From the NCBI RefSeq assembly GCF_030687835.1, contig NZ_CP117449.1:4216001-4280000 (forward strand): a stretch of DNA of 64,000 nucleotides, written 5' to 3'. Below the pieces are notes generated by a model, which did not search any database, was not told the origin of the DNA, and saw only the letters and a program-made list of their open reading frames with translations. Shown here piece by piece: positions 54,410 to 63,157 of this stretch (its first letter is position 1; each line of letters starts with the position of its first letter). The DNA comes from Pseudomonas hefeiensis. Lineage in GTDB: Bacteria; Pseudomonadota; Gammaproteobacteria; Pseudomonadales; Pseudomonadaceae. The position numbers and the translations under genes were made by a program.

Positions 54410-55515
54410 GGCTGCACCTCGCTCAACGGTTCCAGCAGGTATTCATCGGCATACACCATCAGCCACTGGCCCGGAAAACTGATGTACGCGGTGCCTTCGG
54501 GCACCGGTTTGTCTTCGGCCAGACGCACCTTGATCGGCGCGCCATCGAGGTTGAGGGTGAGGATCTTGTAGGTGCCCAGGTCTTCGACGTGGACGACATC
54601 GGCCCGCATCGCGTCGTCGTAAGGCCCGTCCCAGACATGGACGAACTCAGGACGAATACCGACCTTCAGGCTTTTGCCTTCGGCCTGGGCAATACCGCGT
54701 TGCAACGTTTCGGACAACGGCAAGTGGGTGGAAGCGAAACCGACGCCGCCGGTTTGTGCCGTGACCTCGATCAGGTTCATCCCCGGGCTGCCGATGAAAT
54801 AGCCGACAAAGGTGTGGCTCGGACGCTCGAACAACTCCCGGGGCGTACCGAACTGCACAATCTGACCGCCATACATCACCGCGATCTTGTCGGCGAAGGT
54901 GGAAGCTTCCAACTGGTCGTGAGTGACGTAGACCATGGTGATGTTGAACTGCTCGTGGATCTGCTTGAGCTTGCGCCGCAGTTTCCATTTCAGGTGCGGG
55001 TCGATCACCGTCAGCGGCTCGTCGAAGAGGATCGCCGACACATCGTCGCGCACCAGCCCGCGACCCATGGAGACTTTCTGTTTTTCGTCGGCGGTGAGGT
55101 TGCGGGCCTTTTTGTCCAGCAGGATCTGCAGGTCCAGGACCTCGGCGATTTCCTGCACCTTGGTGTGGATTTTCGCCTCGGCCATGCCCTGGTTACGCAG
55201 CGGGAAGGCCAGGTTGTCGAACACTGTCATGGTGTCGTACACCACCGGGAACTGGAACACCTGGGCAATGTTGCGACGCTCCGGGGTCAGGTCGTTGACG
55301 ACTTTACTGTCGAACATCACCTGGCCTTCGGAGGGGCTCAGCAGTCCGGAAATGATATTGAGCAAGGTGGATTTTCCACAACCCGATGGCCCGAGCAACG
55401 CATAGGCGCCGCCCTGTTCCCAGATGTGGTTCATCTCGCGGATCGCGTAATCCTCAGGGCCCGCCGGGGTGCTGGTGTAGCTGTGGGCGAGGTTCTGCAA
55501 ACGAATTTCAGCCAT
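54406..55515 (-). CDS. glpT: ABC transporter ATP-binding protein with degenerate signature (GlpT-like)
   Basis: 369 aa, MalK type with a C-terminal OB/TOBE regulatory part. Walker A GPSGCGKST, Q-loop QVFQFPVVYD, Walker B AILFDEPLTVID, and H-loop VTHDQ are intact. The signature LSGGQ is replaced by LTADEKQKV. It pairs with GlpS, which has the opposite set of defects. It starts one base inside the glpS stop. Confidence 0.92.
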   Translation of the reverse strand: MAEIRLQNLAHSYTSTPAGPEDYAIREMNHIWEQGGAYALLGPSGCGKSTLLNIISGLLSPSEGQVMFDSKVVNDLTPERRNIAQVFQFPVVYDTMTVFDNLAFPLRNQGMAEAKIHTKVQEIAEVLDLQILLDKKARNLTADEKQKVSMGRGLVRDDVSAILFDEPLTVIDPHLKWKLRRKLKQIHEQFNITMVYVTHDQLEASTFADKIAVMYGGQIVQFGTPRELFERPSHTFVGYFIGSPGMNLIEVTAQTGGVGFASTHLPLSETLQRGIAQAEGKSLKVGIRPEFVHVWDGPYDDAMRADVVHVEDLGTYKILTLNLDGAPIKVRLAEDKPVPEGTAYISFPGQWLMVYADEYLLEPLSEVQP

Positions 55516-56609
55516 CAGGCAACCCTCGCAATACGCTGGCCCGGGGCTTGGACCAGCTTGCCCTGGGCATCGAAGACAAACAGTTTGTGGGTCGGAATGT
55601 AGATGCGGATCGGCTCATCCACGTCGTATTCATGGACGCCGGACAAGTGCAGCACCAGCAGGAAATGCTCGTTGCGCACGTGCAGGAATGTCTCCGAACC
55701 GCTGATCTCGGCCACCTCGACGGTCACCGCCAGTTCCAGGTCGTCGTCGTTACTCGGCACCAGGGAAATATGGCTGGGTCGCACACCGAAGCGGAACTCA
55801 CCCTCGCCCACCGGCCGCAGGTCGACGTTCAGCGGAAAGTGCACGAAATTGGCAAAACTCACTTCATTGCCGGCGATACGGCCCGGCATGAGATTGATCG
55901 GCGGCTCGGAGAACAGCTCAGCGGCCAGTACGGTTTGCGGCTGGTGATACACCGAGGCCGACTTGCCGCTCTGGATCACCCGGCCCTCATGCAGAATCGT
56001 CGTGGTGCCGCCCAAAGCCAAGGCCTCGTTGGGTTCGGTGGTGGCGTAGACGGCGATGGTGTGGCGGGCCTGGAACAGTTCGCGCATTTCCTGGCGAAGT
56101 TCTTCACGCAGCTTGTAGTCCAGGTTCACCAGGGGCTCGTCGAACAGGATCAGTTCGGCGTCCTTGACCAGCGCCCGGGCCATGGCGGTGCGCTGCTGTT
56201 GGCCACCTGACAACTCCAGCGGGTAACGCTGCAGGAACTTCTCAATGCGCAGCATCTTCGCGGTTTCCAGCACCTTGCTCTGGATCACCTCGTTGGACAC
56301 ACCGGCCTGGCGCAACGGCGAGGCGATGTTTTCGAACACGGTCATGGTCGGGTAGTTGATGAACTGCTGATAAACCATCGACACATTACGCAGCCGCACC
56401 GGGCGCTGGGTGACGTCAACGCCGTTCATCAGGATGCGACCGCTGTCGGGCTTGTCCAGACCGGCCATCAGGCGCATGAGGCTGGTCTTGCCGGACAGCG
56501 TGCGGCCCAGCAGAACGTTGAAGGATCCGGGTTCGAAACTCAGGTTGGCATCGTCGATCCAGGTCTGGCCTTCGACGGTGCGACAGATGTGCTCAAGCGT
56601 TAATGACAT
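55515..56609 (-). CDS. glpS: ABC transporter ATP-binding protein without H-loop His (GlpS-like)
   Basis: 364 aa, first gene of the importer operon. Walker A is unusual but usable (GRTLSGKTS). The signature LSGGQQQR and Walker B ILFDEPLVNLD are canonical. The switch His is missing (AVYATTEPNEAL where VTHDQ is expected). TOBE-like C-terminus. With GlpT it would give one consensus and one degenerate ATP site. Confidence 0.92.
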   Translation of the reverse strand: MSLTLEHICRTVEGQTWIDDANLSFEPGSFNVLLGRTLSGKTSLMRLMAGLDKPDSGRILMNGVDVTQRPVRLRNVSMVYQQFINYPTMTVFENIASPLRQAGVSNEVIQSKVLETAKMLRIEKFLQRYPLELSGGQQQRTAMARALVKDAELILFDEPLVNLDYKLREELRQEMRELFQARHTIAVYATTEPNEALALGGTTTILHEGRVIQSGKSASVYHQPQTVLAAELFSEPPINLMPGRIAGNEVSFANFVHFPLNVDLRPVGEGEFRFGVRPSHISLVPSNDDDLELAVTVEVAEISGSETFLHVRNEHFLLVLHLSGVHEYDVDEPIRIYIPTHKLFVFDAQGKLVQAPGQRIARVA

Positions 56610-56654
56610 GGCTCGGCCTTTTTATTATTTGGAGTCAAGCGACCCGAGTCTAAA

Positions 56655-56671
56655 AGCGAAAGCCGTGCCAG
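56655..56671 (-). promoter_or_regulatory. Sigma54 -24/-12 promoter of the glp ABC operon
   Basis: On the minus strand CTGGCACGGCTTTCGCT: TGGCAC exact, -12 box TCGC (consensus TTGC), spacing GG to GC exactly 12. Predicted start near 56645, 36 bases before glpS. Confidence 0.8.
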
Positions 56672-56734
56672 GAATCACAAACCCATGATCCTATTGATTT
56701 TTTCTCTTACTCTTCAGAAAAGCACGTTCGTTGA

Positions 56735-56803
56735 TGAACGAAAATGAACAAATCTGACTGAACAACTGAACAGATCACAGGTTGACAATGAACAATTTTG
56801 AAC
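56735..56803. promoter_or_regulatory. Array of six TGAAC motifs, likely enhancer for the sigma54 activator
   Basis: TGAAC at 56735, 56745, 56759, 56767, 56789 and 56799, five of them TGAACA. GTTC-N6-GAAC (56726-56739) makes a dyad at one end. Two pairs are exactly 10 bases apart. The array lies 64-148 bases upstream of the -24 box, a normal distance for an enhancer. Confidence 0.65.
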
Positions 56804-56842
56804 AACACTGAATAAACGCTTTCGGCTAGCCTGACCGAAATC

Positions 56843-56934
56843 CTGTGGGAGCGGGCTTGCTCGCGAAGGCGGTGTGTCAGCCAGCAGAAATATCGACTGT
56901 CACGACGCTTTCGCGAGCAAGCCCGCTCCCACAG
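56843..56934. repeat. REPIN, subfamily with GAGCGGGCTTG arms
   Basis: CTGTGGGAGCGGGCTTGCTC and its inverse at the two ends; same arms as 30816 and 50481. Confidence 0.9.
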
Positions 56935-57031
56935 GTTTCTGTGTAGGAAGTGGCATTCAGGCATGCCCCAGCACAAGGAGTATGTGCGAGACTTATCACA
57001 ACAATAAAAACAACATCTGCGAGAGTGCCCC

Positions 57032-58876
57032 ATGGCCGCACCTGCTCCAGCCTTGTCCCACGATGCCATCATCCAGGCGTCCTGGTCCCGCTGCCGCGCC
57101 TTTGGCCTGAATCACCAGAGTGTGCCTGCCTTCGATCAATTGCCCGCCGAAGGCATTGCCCGGTTGCTGGAAAGCCAGCATTCGCTGGTGCAGACCACCC
57201 ACCAGGAAGTCCTGCCGTATTACGAGAACATCCTGAGCAACTCCAATTGCCTGATCATGCTGGCCGACAACCAGGGCCAAGTGCTGACCTCGTGGGGCAC
57301 CCAACGCTTCATCGAACCGAAACTGGCCCATGGCTTCAGCGCCGGGGCGAGCTGGATGGAGCGCAGCAGCGGCACCAACGCCATCGGCACCGCCCTGGCC
57401 TGTGAACAGGCGGTACACATTGAACACGATGAACACTTCCTCAAGGCCAACCGTTTCATGACCGGCTCCGCCGCGCCGATCTTCGACGCCGAGCGCAAGG
57501 TCATTGCCGTGCTGGACGTTTCCAGCGACAGCTACCTGCCGCCGTCCCACACCCTGGGCATGGTCAAGATGATGAGCCAGACCGTGGAAAACCGGCTGAT
57601 CCTCAACCTGTTTCGCGGTGAACATTTCCAGCTGACCTTCAACACCGGATTAAACAACCTCGACAGCCAGTGGGCCGGACTGCTGATTTTCGATGAAACC
57701 GGCCAGGTGCTTTCCGCCAACCGCCGCGCCGACAATCTGCTGGGCCTGCGCCTGTCGCGGGTGAGCATCGAAAGCCTGTTCAAGGTTTCGCTGTTGGAGC
57801 TGCAGAACCAGCCCGACGGCCTGCCGTTCGCCCTGCAAGCGTCGGGGAGCAATCGTTTCCAGTGCTTGCTCAAACGCCCGCAACAGGTGACGGTCAAGGC
57901 CCGGGTCTTCAGCGAGCCAGCGCCCTCGTCCGCCCCCGCCGCAAACGTGATCAGCCTCAATACCCTGCACTTCGGTGACAGCCGCGTGGAAAAAGCCGTA
58001 CGCCAGGCCGAGCGCTTGCTGGAGAAGGACATTCCACTGCTGATCCACGGCGAAACCGGGGTCGGCAAGGAAGTGTTCGTCAAAGCCCTTCACCAGGCCA
58101 GCTCCCGCAGCAAGCAGCCGTTCATTGCGGTCAACTGCGCGGCAATCCCCGCCGAGCTGGTGGAATCGGAACTGTTCGGTTACGAAAAAGGCGCCTTCAC
58201 CGGCGCCAATCAAAAAGGCAGCATCGGCCTGATCCGCAAGGCCGACCGCGGCACCCTGTTCCTCGATGAGATCGGTGACATGCCCCTCCCGACTCAGGCC
58301 CGATTGCTGCGGGTATTGCAGGAGCGTTGCGTGCAACCGGTGGGCAGCGCCGAGCTATTCCCGGTGGACATTCGCATCATCTCCGCCACCAACCGCTCGT
58401 TGCGCGAACAGGTGCAGCTGGGCCGGTTCCGTGAAGACCTGTACTACCGCATCGGCGGCCTGACCCTGGAGCTGCCGCCCCTACGCGAACGCAATGACAA
58501 ACAGGCCCTGTTCAAACGTCTTTGGGAACACCACCGCGAACCCACACAATGGGCCGGCCTGAGCCGCGAAGTGCTGGATCTGTTCGAACGCCATCCGTGG
58601 CCAGGCAACCTGCGCCAGGTCAGCAGCGTGCTGCAAGTCGCCCTGGCAATGGCCGAAGAGCAGCCGATCCGCGCGGAACATCTGCCGGACGACTTCTTTA
58701 TTGATCTTGAGATGGAACCGGTGGAAACACCGGAGCCGCTGACGGTCGACCTGAACGATGTCGAGAATCTGAACCGCCAGTTGCAGGCGGTAGGCGGGAA
58801 CATTTCGCACCTGGCGCGGCGGCTGGGGGTCAGCCGCAACACCTTGTACAAACGTCTGCGGCAACTTGAAAACTGA
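57032..58876 (+). CDS. AcoR-like sigma54-dependent transcriptional activator
   Basis: 614 aa. N-terminal RLL..LLPYYENILSNSNCLIMLADNQGQVL with a GAF domain (GASWMERSSGTNAIGTAL..MTGSAAPIFDAERKVIAVLDVS), a PAS-like middle part (GLLIFDETGQVLSANRRADNLLGL), the AAA+ domain with Walker A GETGVGKE, ELFGYEKGAFTGA (GAFTGA loop), Walker B GTLFLDEIGD, and a Fis-type HTH at the end (GNISHLARRLGVSRNTLYKRL). It is divergent from the glp ABC operon, which has a matching promoter. The effector is probably the imported polyol or a product of it. Confidence 0.94.
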   Translation: MAAPAPALSHDAIIQASWSRCRAFGLNHQSVPAFDQLPAEGIARLLESQHSLVQTTHQEVLPYYENILSNSNCLIMLADNQGQVLTSWGTQRFIEPKLAHGFSAGASWMERSSGTNAIGTALACEQAVHIEHDEHFLKANRFMTGSAAPIFDAERKVIAVLDVSSDSYLPPSHTLGMVKMMSQTVENRLILNLFRGEHFQLTFNTGLNNLDSQWAGLLIFDETGQVLSANRRADNLLGLRLSRVSIESLFKVSLLELQNQPDGLPFALQASGSNRFQCLLKRPQQVTVKARVFSEPAPSSAPAANVISLNTLHFGDSRVEKAVRQAERLLEKDIPLLIHGETGVGKEVFVKALHQASSRSKQPFIAVNCAAIPAELVESELFGYEKGAFTGANQKGSIGLIRKADRGTLFLDEIGDMPLPTQARLLRVLQERCVQPVGSAELFPVDIRIISATNRSLREQVQLGRFREDLYYRIGGLTLELPPLRERNDKQALFKRLWEHHREPTQWAGLSREVLDLFERHPWPGNLRQVSSVLQVALAMAEEQPIRAEHLPDDFFIDLEMEPVETPEPLTVDLNDVENLNRQLQAVGGNISHLARRLGVSRNTLYKRLRQLEN

Positions 58877-58886
58877 TGCAAAACCT

Positions 58887-59025
58887 GTGGGAGCAACTGT
58901 CTTGGATGGTTTATTTAGCCATCCAATCTGTGGGAGCAAAGCTTGCTCGCGAGGCGGCCTTGCGGCCGGCCTGGCTCTCCCGGTCGTACTCCGATCCAGT
59001 TGTGGGAGCGAGCCCGCTCCCACAG
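58887..59025. repeat. Cluster of broken REP elements and an 8-bp inverted repeat
   Basis: REP starts (TGTGGGAGC) lie at 58887, 58929 and 59001; only the last has both arms (59001-59025). TTGGATGG (58902-58909) and CCATCCAA (58919-58926) form a separate hairpin just after the activator gene. Confidence 0.75.
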
Positions 59026-59086
59026 GCGTTTCGCTTAACTGACTGGCATCACTGCGAATGAGGCTGCTATTTATTCCATTGACGCT

Positions 59087-59605
59087 TTAGTCAAACGCAC
59101 CGTTGAGCACTTCATAAATGATGCCGGTGGCAATCGCCACCAGAATCAGGTCCGTACCCACCTGCTGCCATTCATAACCGTCATAGTGCGGCAAGCGCCC
59201 CAGCAAACGCCCGTCCAGCTTCTTGGCGATGCCCGGTGGCAGCGGTTTGCCTCGGGCGAGGTTTTTCTGGATACCCGGTGGCAGTGGCGGACCGGGGCTC
59301 CAATAATCACGGTGGCCGCTGATCAGACCAAGAACGCCGCCACGGTCGATGCTGGGGCCGTTGTGCCAATCGCCGCCACCACCGGATGGGTTGCCCTTGC
59401 CGCCCTGGTTGCCTTTGCCGCCCTGATTGTTTCCTGGGTTGCCTTGACCGCCCTTGTTGCCCTGCCCGCCTTTGCTCCCTTGCCCCTGACCTTGATCGAA
59501 CTTGGCGTTCCCCTTGTCGTTACCCGGGTTTGCCACTACAGCGGTAGCACCCGCCACGAGGGCGAAGCAGGTAACCGCAACAATCAACGAGCGCGATTTG
59601 AACAT
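59087..59605 (-). CDS. CigR-like (anti-virulence regulator family) secreted Gly-rich protein
   Basis: 172 aa. Start at ATG 59605; an in-frame GTG at 59617 is possible. Signal peptide (SLIVAVTCFALVAGATAVVA), then a low-complexity Gly/Asn/Gln/Lys stretch with repeated GGQGN/GGKGN units (about residues 40-80). The conserved C-terminal part follows: PPLPPGIQKNLARGKPLPPGIAKKLDGRLLGRLPHYDGYEWQQVGTDLILVAIATGIIYEVLNG. The last domain is that of the Salmonella CigR/RcnB-related family. It probably sits in the periplasm. The function in Pseudomonas is unknown. Confidence 0.85.
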   Translation of the reverse strand: MFKSRSLIVAVTCFALVAGATAVVANPGNDKGNAKFDQGQGQGSKGGQGNKGGQGNPGNNQGGKGNQGGKGNPSGGGGDWHNGPSIDRGGVLGLISGHRDYWSPGPPLPPGIQKNLARGKPLPPGIAKKLDGRLLGRLPHYDGYEWQQVGTDLILVAIATGIIYEVLNGAFD

Positions 59606-59730
59606 AGTAGTTCTCACTCAAAATGGAACATCCCTGCGAATATAGAGGCTAGCGGTGATATTAGTTCCATATCATGCTGCGTGCCGACAGCGAGGCCCAA
59701 TACCGTACAACAACGCTTTCAAGGAGCTCC

Positions 59731-60945
59731 ATGCGCAAGGATTACCTGGCCTTTTTCATTTCAATGTTCCTCTCACGGCTGGCCGACCAGATATTACTGT
59801 TCATCGTCCCGTTGATTGTTTTCCAAACCACCCACAGTGTCTCCTGGGCGGGCCTGGCTTTCTTCGTCGAATCCCTGCCGCGCTTTCTGTCGTTCCCGAT
59901 CTGCGGCGCGCTGTGCGACAAGTTTTCGCCCATTAGAATCCTGCACATCAGCCAGGTTTATCGCGCCGTGATATGCATTGCCGCCGTGGTGCTCTTCATG
60001 ATTTTCGGCGGCATCTATTGGATCGTCGCCCTCTCGGCGGTCTGCGGCGTACTGACCACCCAAGGCATCATGGCGCGTGAAGTGGTGATGCCTTACATCT
60101 TCAAGCACTACACCTACACCAAGACCTTGTCGTACTCGCAGATCGCCGACCAGACCGGGCTGGTGCTGGGCCCGTTGATCGCCGCGCTGATGCTGGAGGT
60201 CTGGGCCTGGCACTGGGTGGTGCTGGCAATTGCCGGGCTATTCCTGCTGGCGGACCTGGCCATGCTGTTCTGGCAGCGCGCCAGTGCGGTGACGCTTGAG
60301 ACCTTCGAACAACATCACGACGTCTGGCTGAACCCGCTGCGCATTGCCTTCGGTCACATCCGCAACCTGGCCGAGCTGAAAAAAATCATTGGCCTGGCCG
60401 TGGGTGTCAACCTGATCATCGGCGTCACCCTCGCCACCTCGGCGGCCATGGTGATTGGCGAGTACAGCGCCGGTAAGGACTACTACGCCTGGTTGCAGGC
60501 GGCCGGCGCCGTAACCACCATCCTCATTTTGTTCTTCCTGGCGCGGGTGACCTTGCCCTTGAGGGTCCTGGGCAGCCTGTCCTACACGCTGATCGCCGCC
60601 GGCGCCTTCATCACCGCGTTCAGCCCGACGCTGTGGGGCTACCTCGTCGGATTTTTGCTGATCGTCGGCTTCGACAAGATGTTCAACGTCTACATGCGCA
60701 GCATTCGCCAGCAGGTCATTCCAGCCAAGGATTTTGGCAAGACCGTGGGTGTCATTACCCTGCTCAATAACCTGTCACAACCCTTCGCGGGGCTGCTGAT
60801 AGCGCTGCTGGCAGCGCCTGTCGGAACGCAGCAGGTGATCCTGCTGCTGGCGCTTGCCACCAGTCTGATCGGCATCACCGTGGTCGTGGTCTTTAGCAAG
60901 ACGGCAGGCCTGCCGGAAGGCTATGGCGCCGATACAGACGGTTGA
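59731..60945 (+). CDS. MFS transporter
   Basis: 404 aa from ATG 59731, AAGGAG eight bases upstream. Twelve hydrophobic helices. Between helices 2 and 3 the loop GALCDKFSPIRIL is an MFS motif-A variant (G-x-x-x-D-K). It resembles the MFS_3/enterobactin-exporter-like group. The substrate is unknown. Transcribed alone. Confidence 0.88.
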   Translation: MRKDYLAFFISMFLSRLADQILLFIVPLIVFQTTHSVSWAGLAFFVESLPRFLSFPICGALCDKFSPIRILHISQVYRAVICIAAVVLFMIFGGIYWIVALSAVCGVLTTQGIMAREVVMPYIFKHYTYTKTLSYSQIADQTGLVLGPLIAALMLEVWAWHWVVLAIAGLFLLADLAMLFWQRASAVTLETFEQHHDVWLNPLRIAFGHIRNLAELKKIIGLAVGVNLIIGVTLATSAAMVIGEYSAGKDYYAWLQAAGAVTTILILFFLARVTLPLRVLGSLSYTLIAAGAFITAFSPTLWGYLVGFLLIVGFDKMFNVYMRSIRQQVIPAKDFGKTVGVITLLNNLSQPFAGLLIALLAAPVGTQQVILLLALATSLIGITVVVVFSKTAGLPEGYGADTDG

Positions 60946-60994
60946 GAAGTCGTCCGCGTCTTTAAATATTCATCTGTGGGCGGTTAGAGTTTCC

Positions 60995-61006
60995 TGGTGC
61001 GCACCA
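60995..61006. promoter_or_regulatory. Perfect 12-bp palindrome TGGTGCGCACCA
   Basis: It lies 50 bases after the MFS gene and 145 before the small gene at 61151. It may be a regulator site; no T-run for a terminator. Confidence 0.3.
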
Positions 61007-61150
61007 TTCGTCGCTAATGGAAGGTGACGCGTATTTCGCCGCCACGTCTGGCTCAGGGTTTGCACCGACTTGTCATGGCAGCCTCGGGGCGACGTAACCC
61101 TGACGCGGCGGCCGTCTAATCACTGCTTGGTCAGTCACCGGAGATGTACC

Positions 61151-61357
61151 GTGTCAACTCTCAACGAAATCGCAGCGAACCACGCGAGAATGGCAAAGGC
61201 AAAGGAAGAAGAGTCGATACGGCTGCGCGCACTTCACGGTCAGATAGTCGGTGGTTTTGACATTGCGCCGGTCGAGGCGAAACAGAAGATGCCACTGCAC
61301 TTCATGGCGGGCGTTCAGGACCACTCGTTTGGGGAGGCATTGGCCCTGAACTTCTGA
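61151..61357 (+). CDS. Small hypothetical protein
   Basis: 68 aa from a GTG at 61151 with GGAG 8 bases before. N-terminal charged helix (LNEIAANHARMAKAKEEESIRLRALHGQI), then FDIAPVEAKQKMPLHFMAGVQDHSFGEALALNF. No membrane segment or signal. Not recognised. Its upstream 200 bases have no other gene. Confidence 0.5.
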   Translation: MSTLNEIAANHARMAKAKEEESIRLRALHGQIVGGFDIAPVEAKQKMPLHFMAGVQDHSFGEALALNF

Positions 61358-61378
61358 CCTGTGTTGATTGAAATTCAT

Positions 61379-61398
61379 CGCCCGCTTGTGAGCGGGCG
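61379..61398. terminator. Bidirectional hairpin between convergent genes
   Basis: CGCCCGCT-TGTG-AGCGGGCG, perfect 8-bp stem between the 61151 gene and azlD. Confidence 0.7.
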
Positions 61399-61406
61399 GT
61401 ATGGCT

Positions 61407-61715
61407 TCAGAACTGCCTGACTAACGCGGCTGCAAGTATCCCGGCCGCAATCGCCGGCAGAGGTTTCTTCACTATCACCATGATGATTGCGGTGGTCAGC
61501 AAAGCCAGGCGTGCGCCGTTGTCACCCTCGATCGCCAACGGGGCAAGCACCGCCACTAATACCGAGCCGGACATCGCCGTAATGAATTGCTGGACCCGAT
61601 AGTTGATCGGCACGAACGACATCACGAAAACACCGCCCCAGCGGGTCGCCAACGTCACGATGGCCATGATCAGGATGATGATCAGGGTGCCATGGTCCGC
61701 CGTGTCGATATTCAT
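61407..61715 (-). CDS. azlD: AzlD-family branched-chain amino-acid exporter subunit
   Basis: 102 aa from ATG 61715, overlapping the azlC stop as ATGA, GGAG upstream. Four hydrophobic helices. The family pattern ILIMAIVTLATRWGGVFVM...QFITAMSGSVLVAVLAPLAIEG...LPAIAAGILAAALVRQF is clear. It works with AzlC. Confidence 0.92.
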   Translation of the reverse strand: MNIDTADHGTLIIILIMAIVTLATRWGGVFVMSFVPINYRVQQFITAMSGSVLVAVLAPLAIEGDNGARLALLTTAIIMVIVKKPLPAIAAGILAAALVRQF

Positions 61716-62422
61716 TGTTTTTTCTCCATCCACAACGCGCCCAGGATCCCCCCCGCCAAAGCCCCCACCACGACATGACTGTTAGCCGGCAGATACCAGT
61801 AGGCCAACAGCGATGAACAGGCCGCCACCGTCCAGATGATGAGCATGCGCAGGTTCTTCTTGCCGCCCACGACCATCGCCAACAAGAAACAGCCCATCAC
61901 CATGTCGAGCCCGAAACTGACGGGGTCTTCAATGGCGCTGCCAAAGTGCAGCCCCAGCCAACTGCCCAGGATCCAGGCGACCCAGAGCGCGATGCCACCG
62001 CCGAATAAAAGCCCCAGTCCCGGCTTTCCACGACTGAACGCTTGCATCGCCATGGCCCAGTTGGCGTCCGAGACCACCAGCATCACACCATAACGCTTGG
62101 CAACCGGCAGCTCCCGTAGCCACGGGTAGAGCGTGGCGCCCATCAACAGGTGTCGGGCGTTGATGGCAAAGACGGTGATCATCAACGGAACAACCGGGAC
62201 CTGTTGGCCCCATAGATCCAGCGCGGCAAATTGAGAAGCGCCGGCGAATACCAGCGTGCTCATGAGCACGGCTGAAACATCACTCAGCCCTGACTGCGCT
62301 GCAGCCAGGCCAAAGGCGACGCCAAATACAACGACGAACAGAGAAATGGGGAGTAGCTGTTTGAAGCCGTCGTAGATGTGATTGAGCTTTAGTTCATGCA
62401 GGCGGGATTCTACGTTCGACAA
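61712..62422 (-). CDS. azlC: AzlC-family branched-chain amino-acid exporter
   Basis: 236 aa. A TTG at 62422 with AGAGG eight bases upstream is the best start; no ATG or GTG is near the family N-terminus (the frame is open further upstream). AzlC pattern: GFKQLLPISLFVVVFGVAFGLAAAQSGLS, STLVFAGASQFAALDLW, VFAINARHLLMGATLYPWL, VVSDANWAMAM. Six or more helices. Confidence 0.9.
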   Translation of the reverse strand: MSNVESRLHELKLNHIYDGFKQLLPISLFVVVFGVAFGLAAAQSGLSDVSAVLMSTLVFAGASQFAALDLWGQQVPVVPLMITVFAINARHLLMGATLYPWLRELPVAKRYGVMLVVSDANWAMAMQAFSRGKPGLGLLFGGGIALWVAWILGSWLGLHFGSAIEDPVSFGLDMVMGCFLLAMVVGGKKNLRMLIIWTVAACSSLLAYWYLPANSHVVVGALAGGILGALWMEKKQ

Positions 62423-62509
62423 GGGATGGCCTCTTTTAAATATTTGCTGCGTCACTTGAACAACCAAGGGCCGCAAGACAGGAGCCGTGTCAGCAAAGAA
62501 GTCATGAGA

Positions 62510-62535
62510 AAGCCCTACGATTTAATGTAGGGCTT
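62510..62535 (-). terminator. Terminator after the 62586 gene
   Basis: AAGCCCTAC / GTAGGGCTT, perfect 9-bp stem with 8-base loop; on the minus strand followed by TCTC, a weak U-rich end. Confidence 0.7.
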
Positions 62536-62585
62536 ACTTTAGCCATTCTCGTCAGTTACCACTGCGAACGCACTGAACTGCTGGC

Positions 62586-62954
62586 TTACTCAGCCGCCGA
62601 CCGGCTGTTACGCCAGAACAGATACGCCAGCCCCACCGGCGCTACGAAAATCGCCAACGACCAGCACATCGCCATGGTGAAAGCCTTCACCATCAGCATG
62701 AACAGTGCGTTCACGAAGAACACATTGTTGCCCATGATGTAACCAACGACACTTTCGTAGACAAACCGAGAATACGGGTAGAGCAATGTGTTGATGACCG
62801 CTAACACAATCAACCCAGGCTTCGCGCCGATTCCTCCAGGACCATTGGCCGCCAGAGAGATGATCATCACAGCGAACACCAGCCCAAAAAGGAAGTGGCG
62901 GATGTAGTAGCTGGTAGTAAGACCCCCAAAGGTCTTGGCGAAAAATGAGTGCAT
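62586..62954 (-). CDS. Hypothetical inner-membrane protein
   Basis: 122 aa with three or four helices (FLFGLVFAVMIISLAA, GLIVLAVINTLLYPYSRFVY, FFVNALFMLMVKAFTMAMCWSLAIFVAPVGLAYLFW). The family is not recognised with certainty. It has its own terminator and stands alone. Confidence 0.75.
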   Translation of the reverse strand: MHSFFAKTFGGLTTSYYIRHFLFGLVFAVMIISLAANGPGGIGAKPGLIVLAVINTLLYPYSRFVYESVVGYIMGNNVFFVNALFMLMVKAFTMAMCWSLAIFVAPVGLAYLFWRNSRSAAE

Positions 62955-63100
62955 AGAAGATCCCTCTTGAACGCTGATTTAAACGAGGCGCCACCATACC
63001 AGCATCATTTTTTCGCGCAAGATCAAGCGGGTCGACGGATTGATGTCTCAGCAAGCGGTGGACAATCGGACCAAGTCGTTTTTTAGAAACTGAGACCTAC

Positions 63101-63129
63101 AAAAAACGGGCGATTCACACGTCGCCCGC
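63101..63129 (-). terminator. Rho-independent terminator of the small acidic gene
   Basis: On the minus strand CGGGCG-N10-CGCCCG is followed by six Ts (63106-63101). 29 bases after the stop. Confidence 0.9.
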
Positions 63130-63157
63130 TTTTGACATAAATCAGCAAGGACAAAAG

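Larger units (their letters stand above)
56610..57031. other. Divergent control region between glpS and its activator
   Basis: 422 bases holding the sigma54 promoter (56655-56671), six TGAAC repeats (56735-56803) and a REPIN (56843-56934). No gene. Confidence 0.75.
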
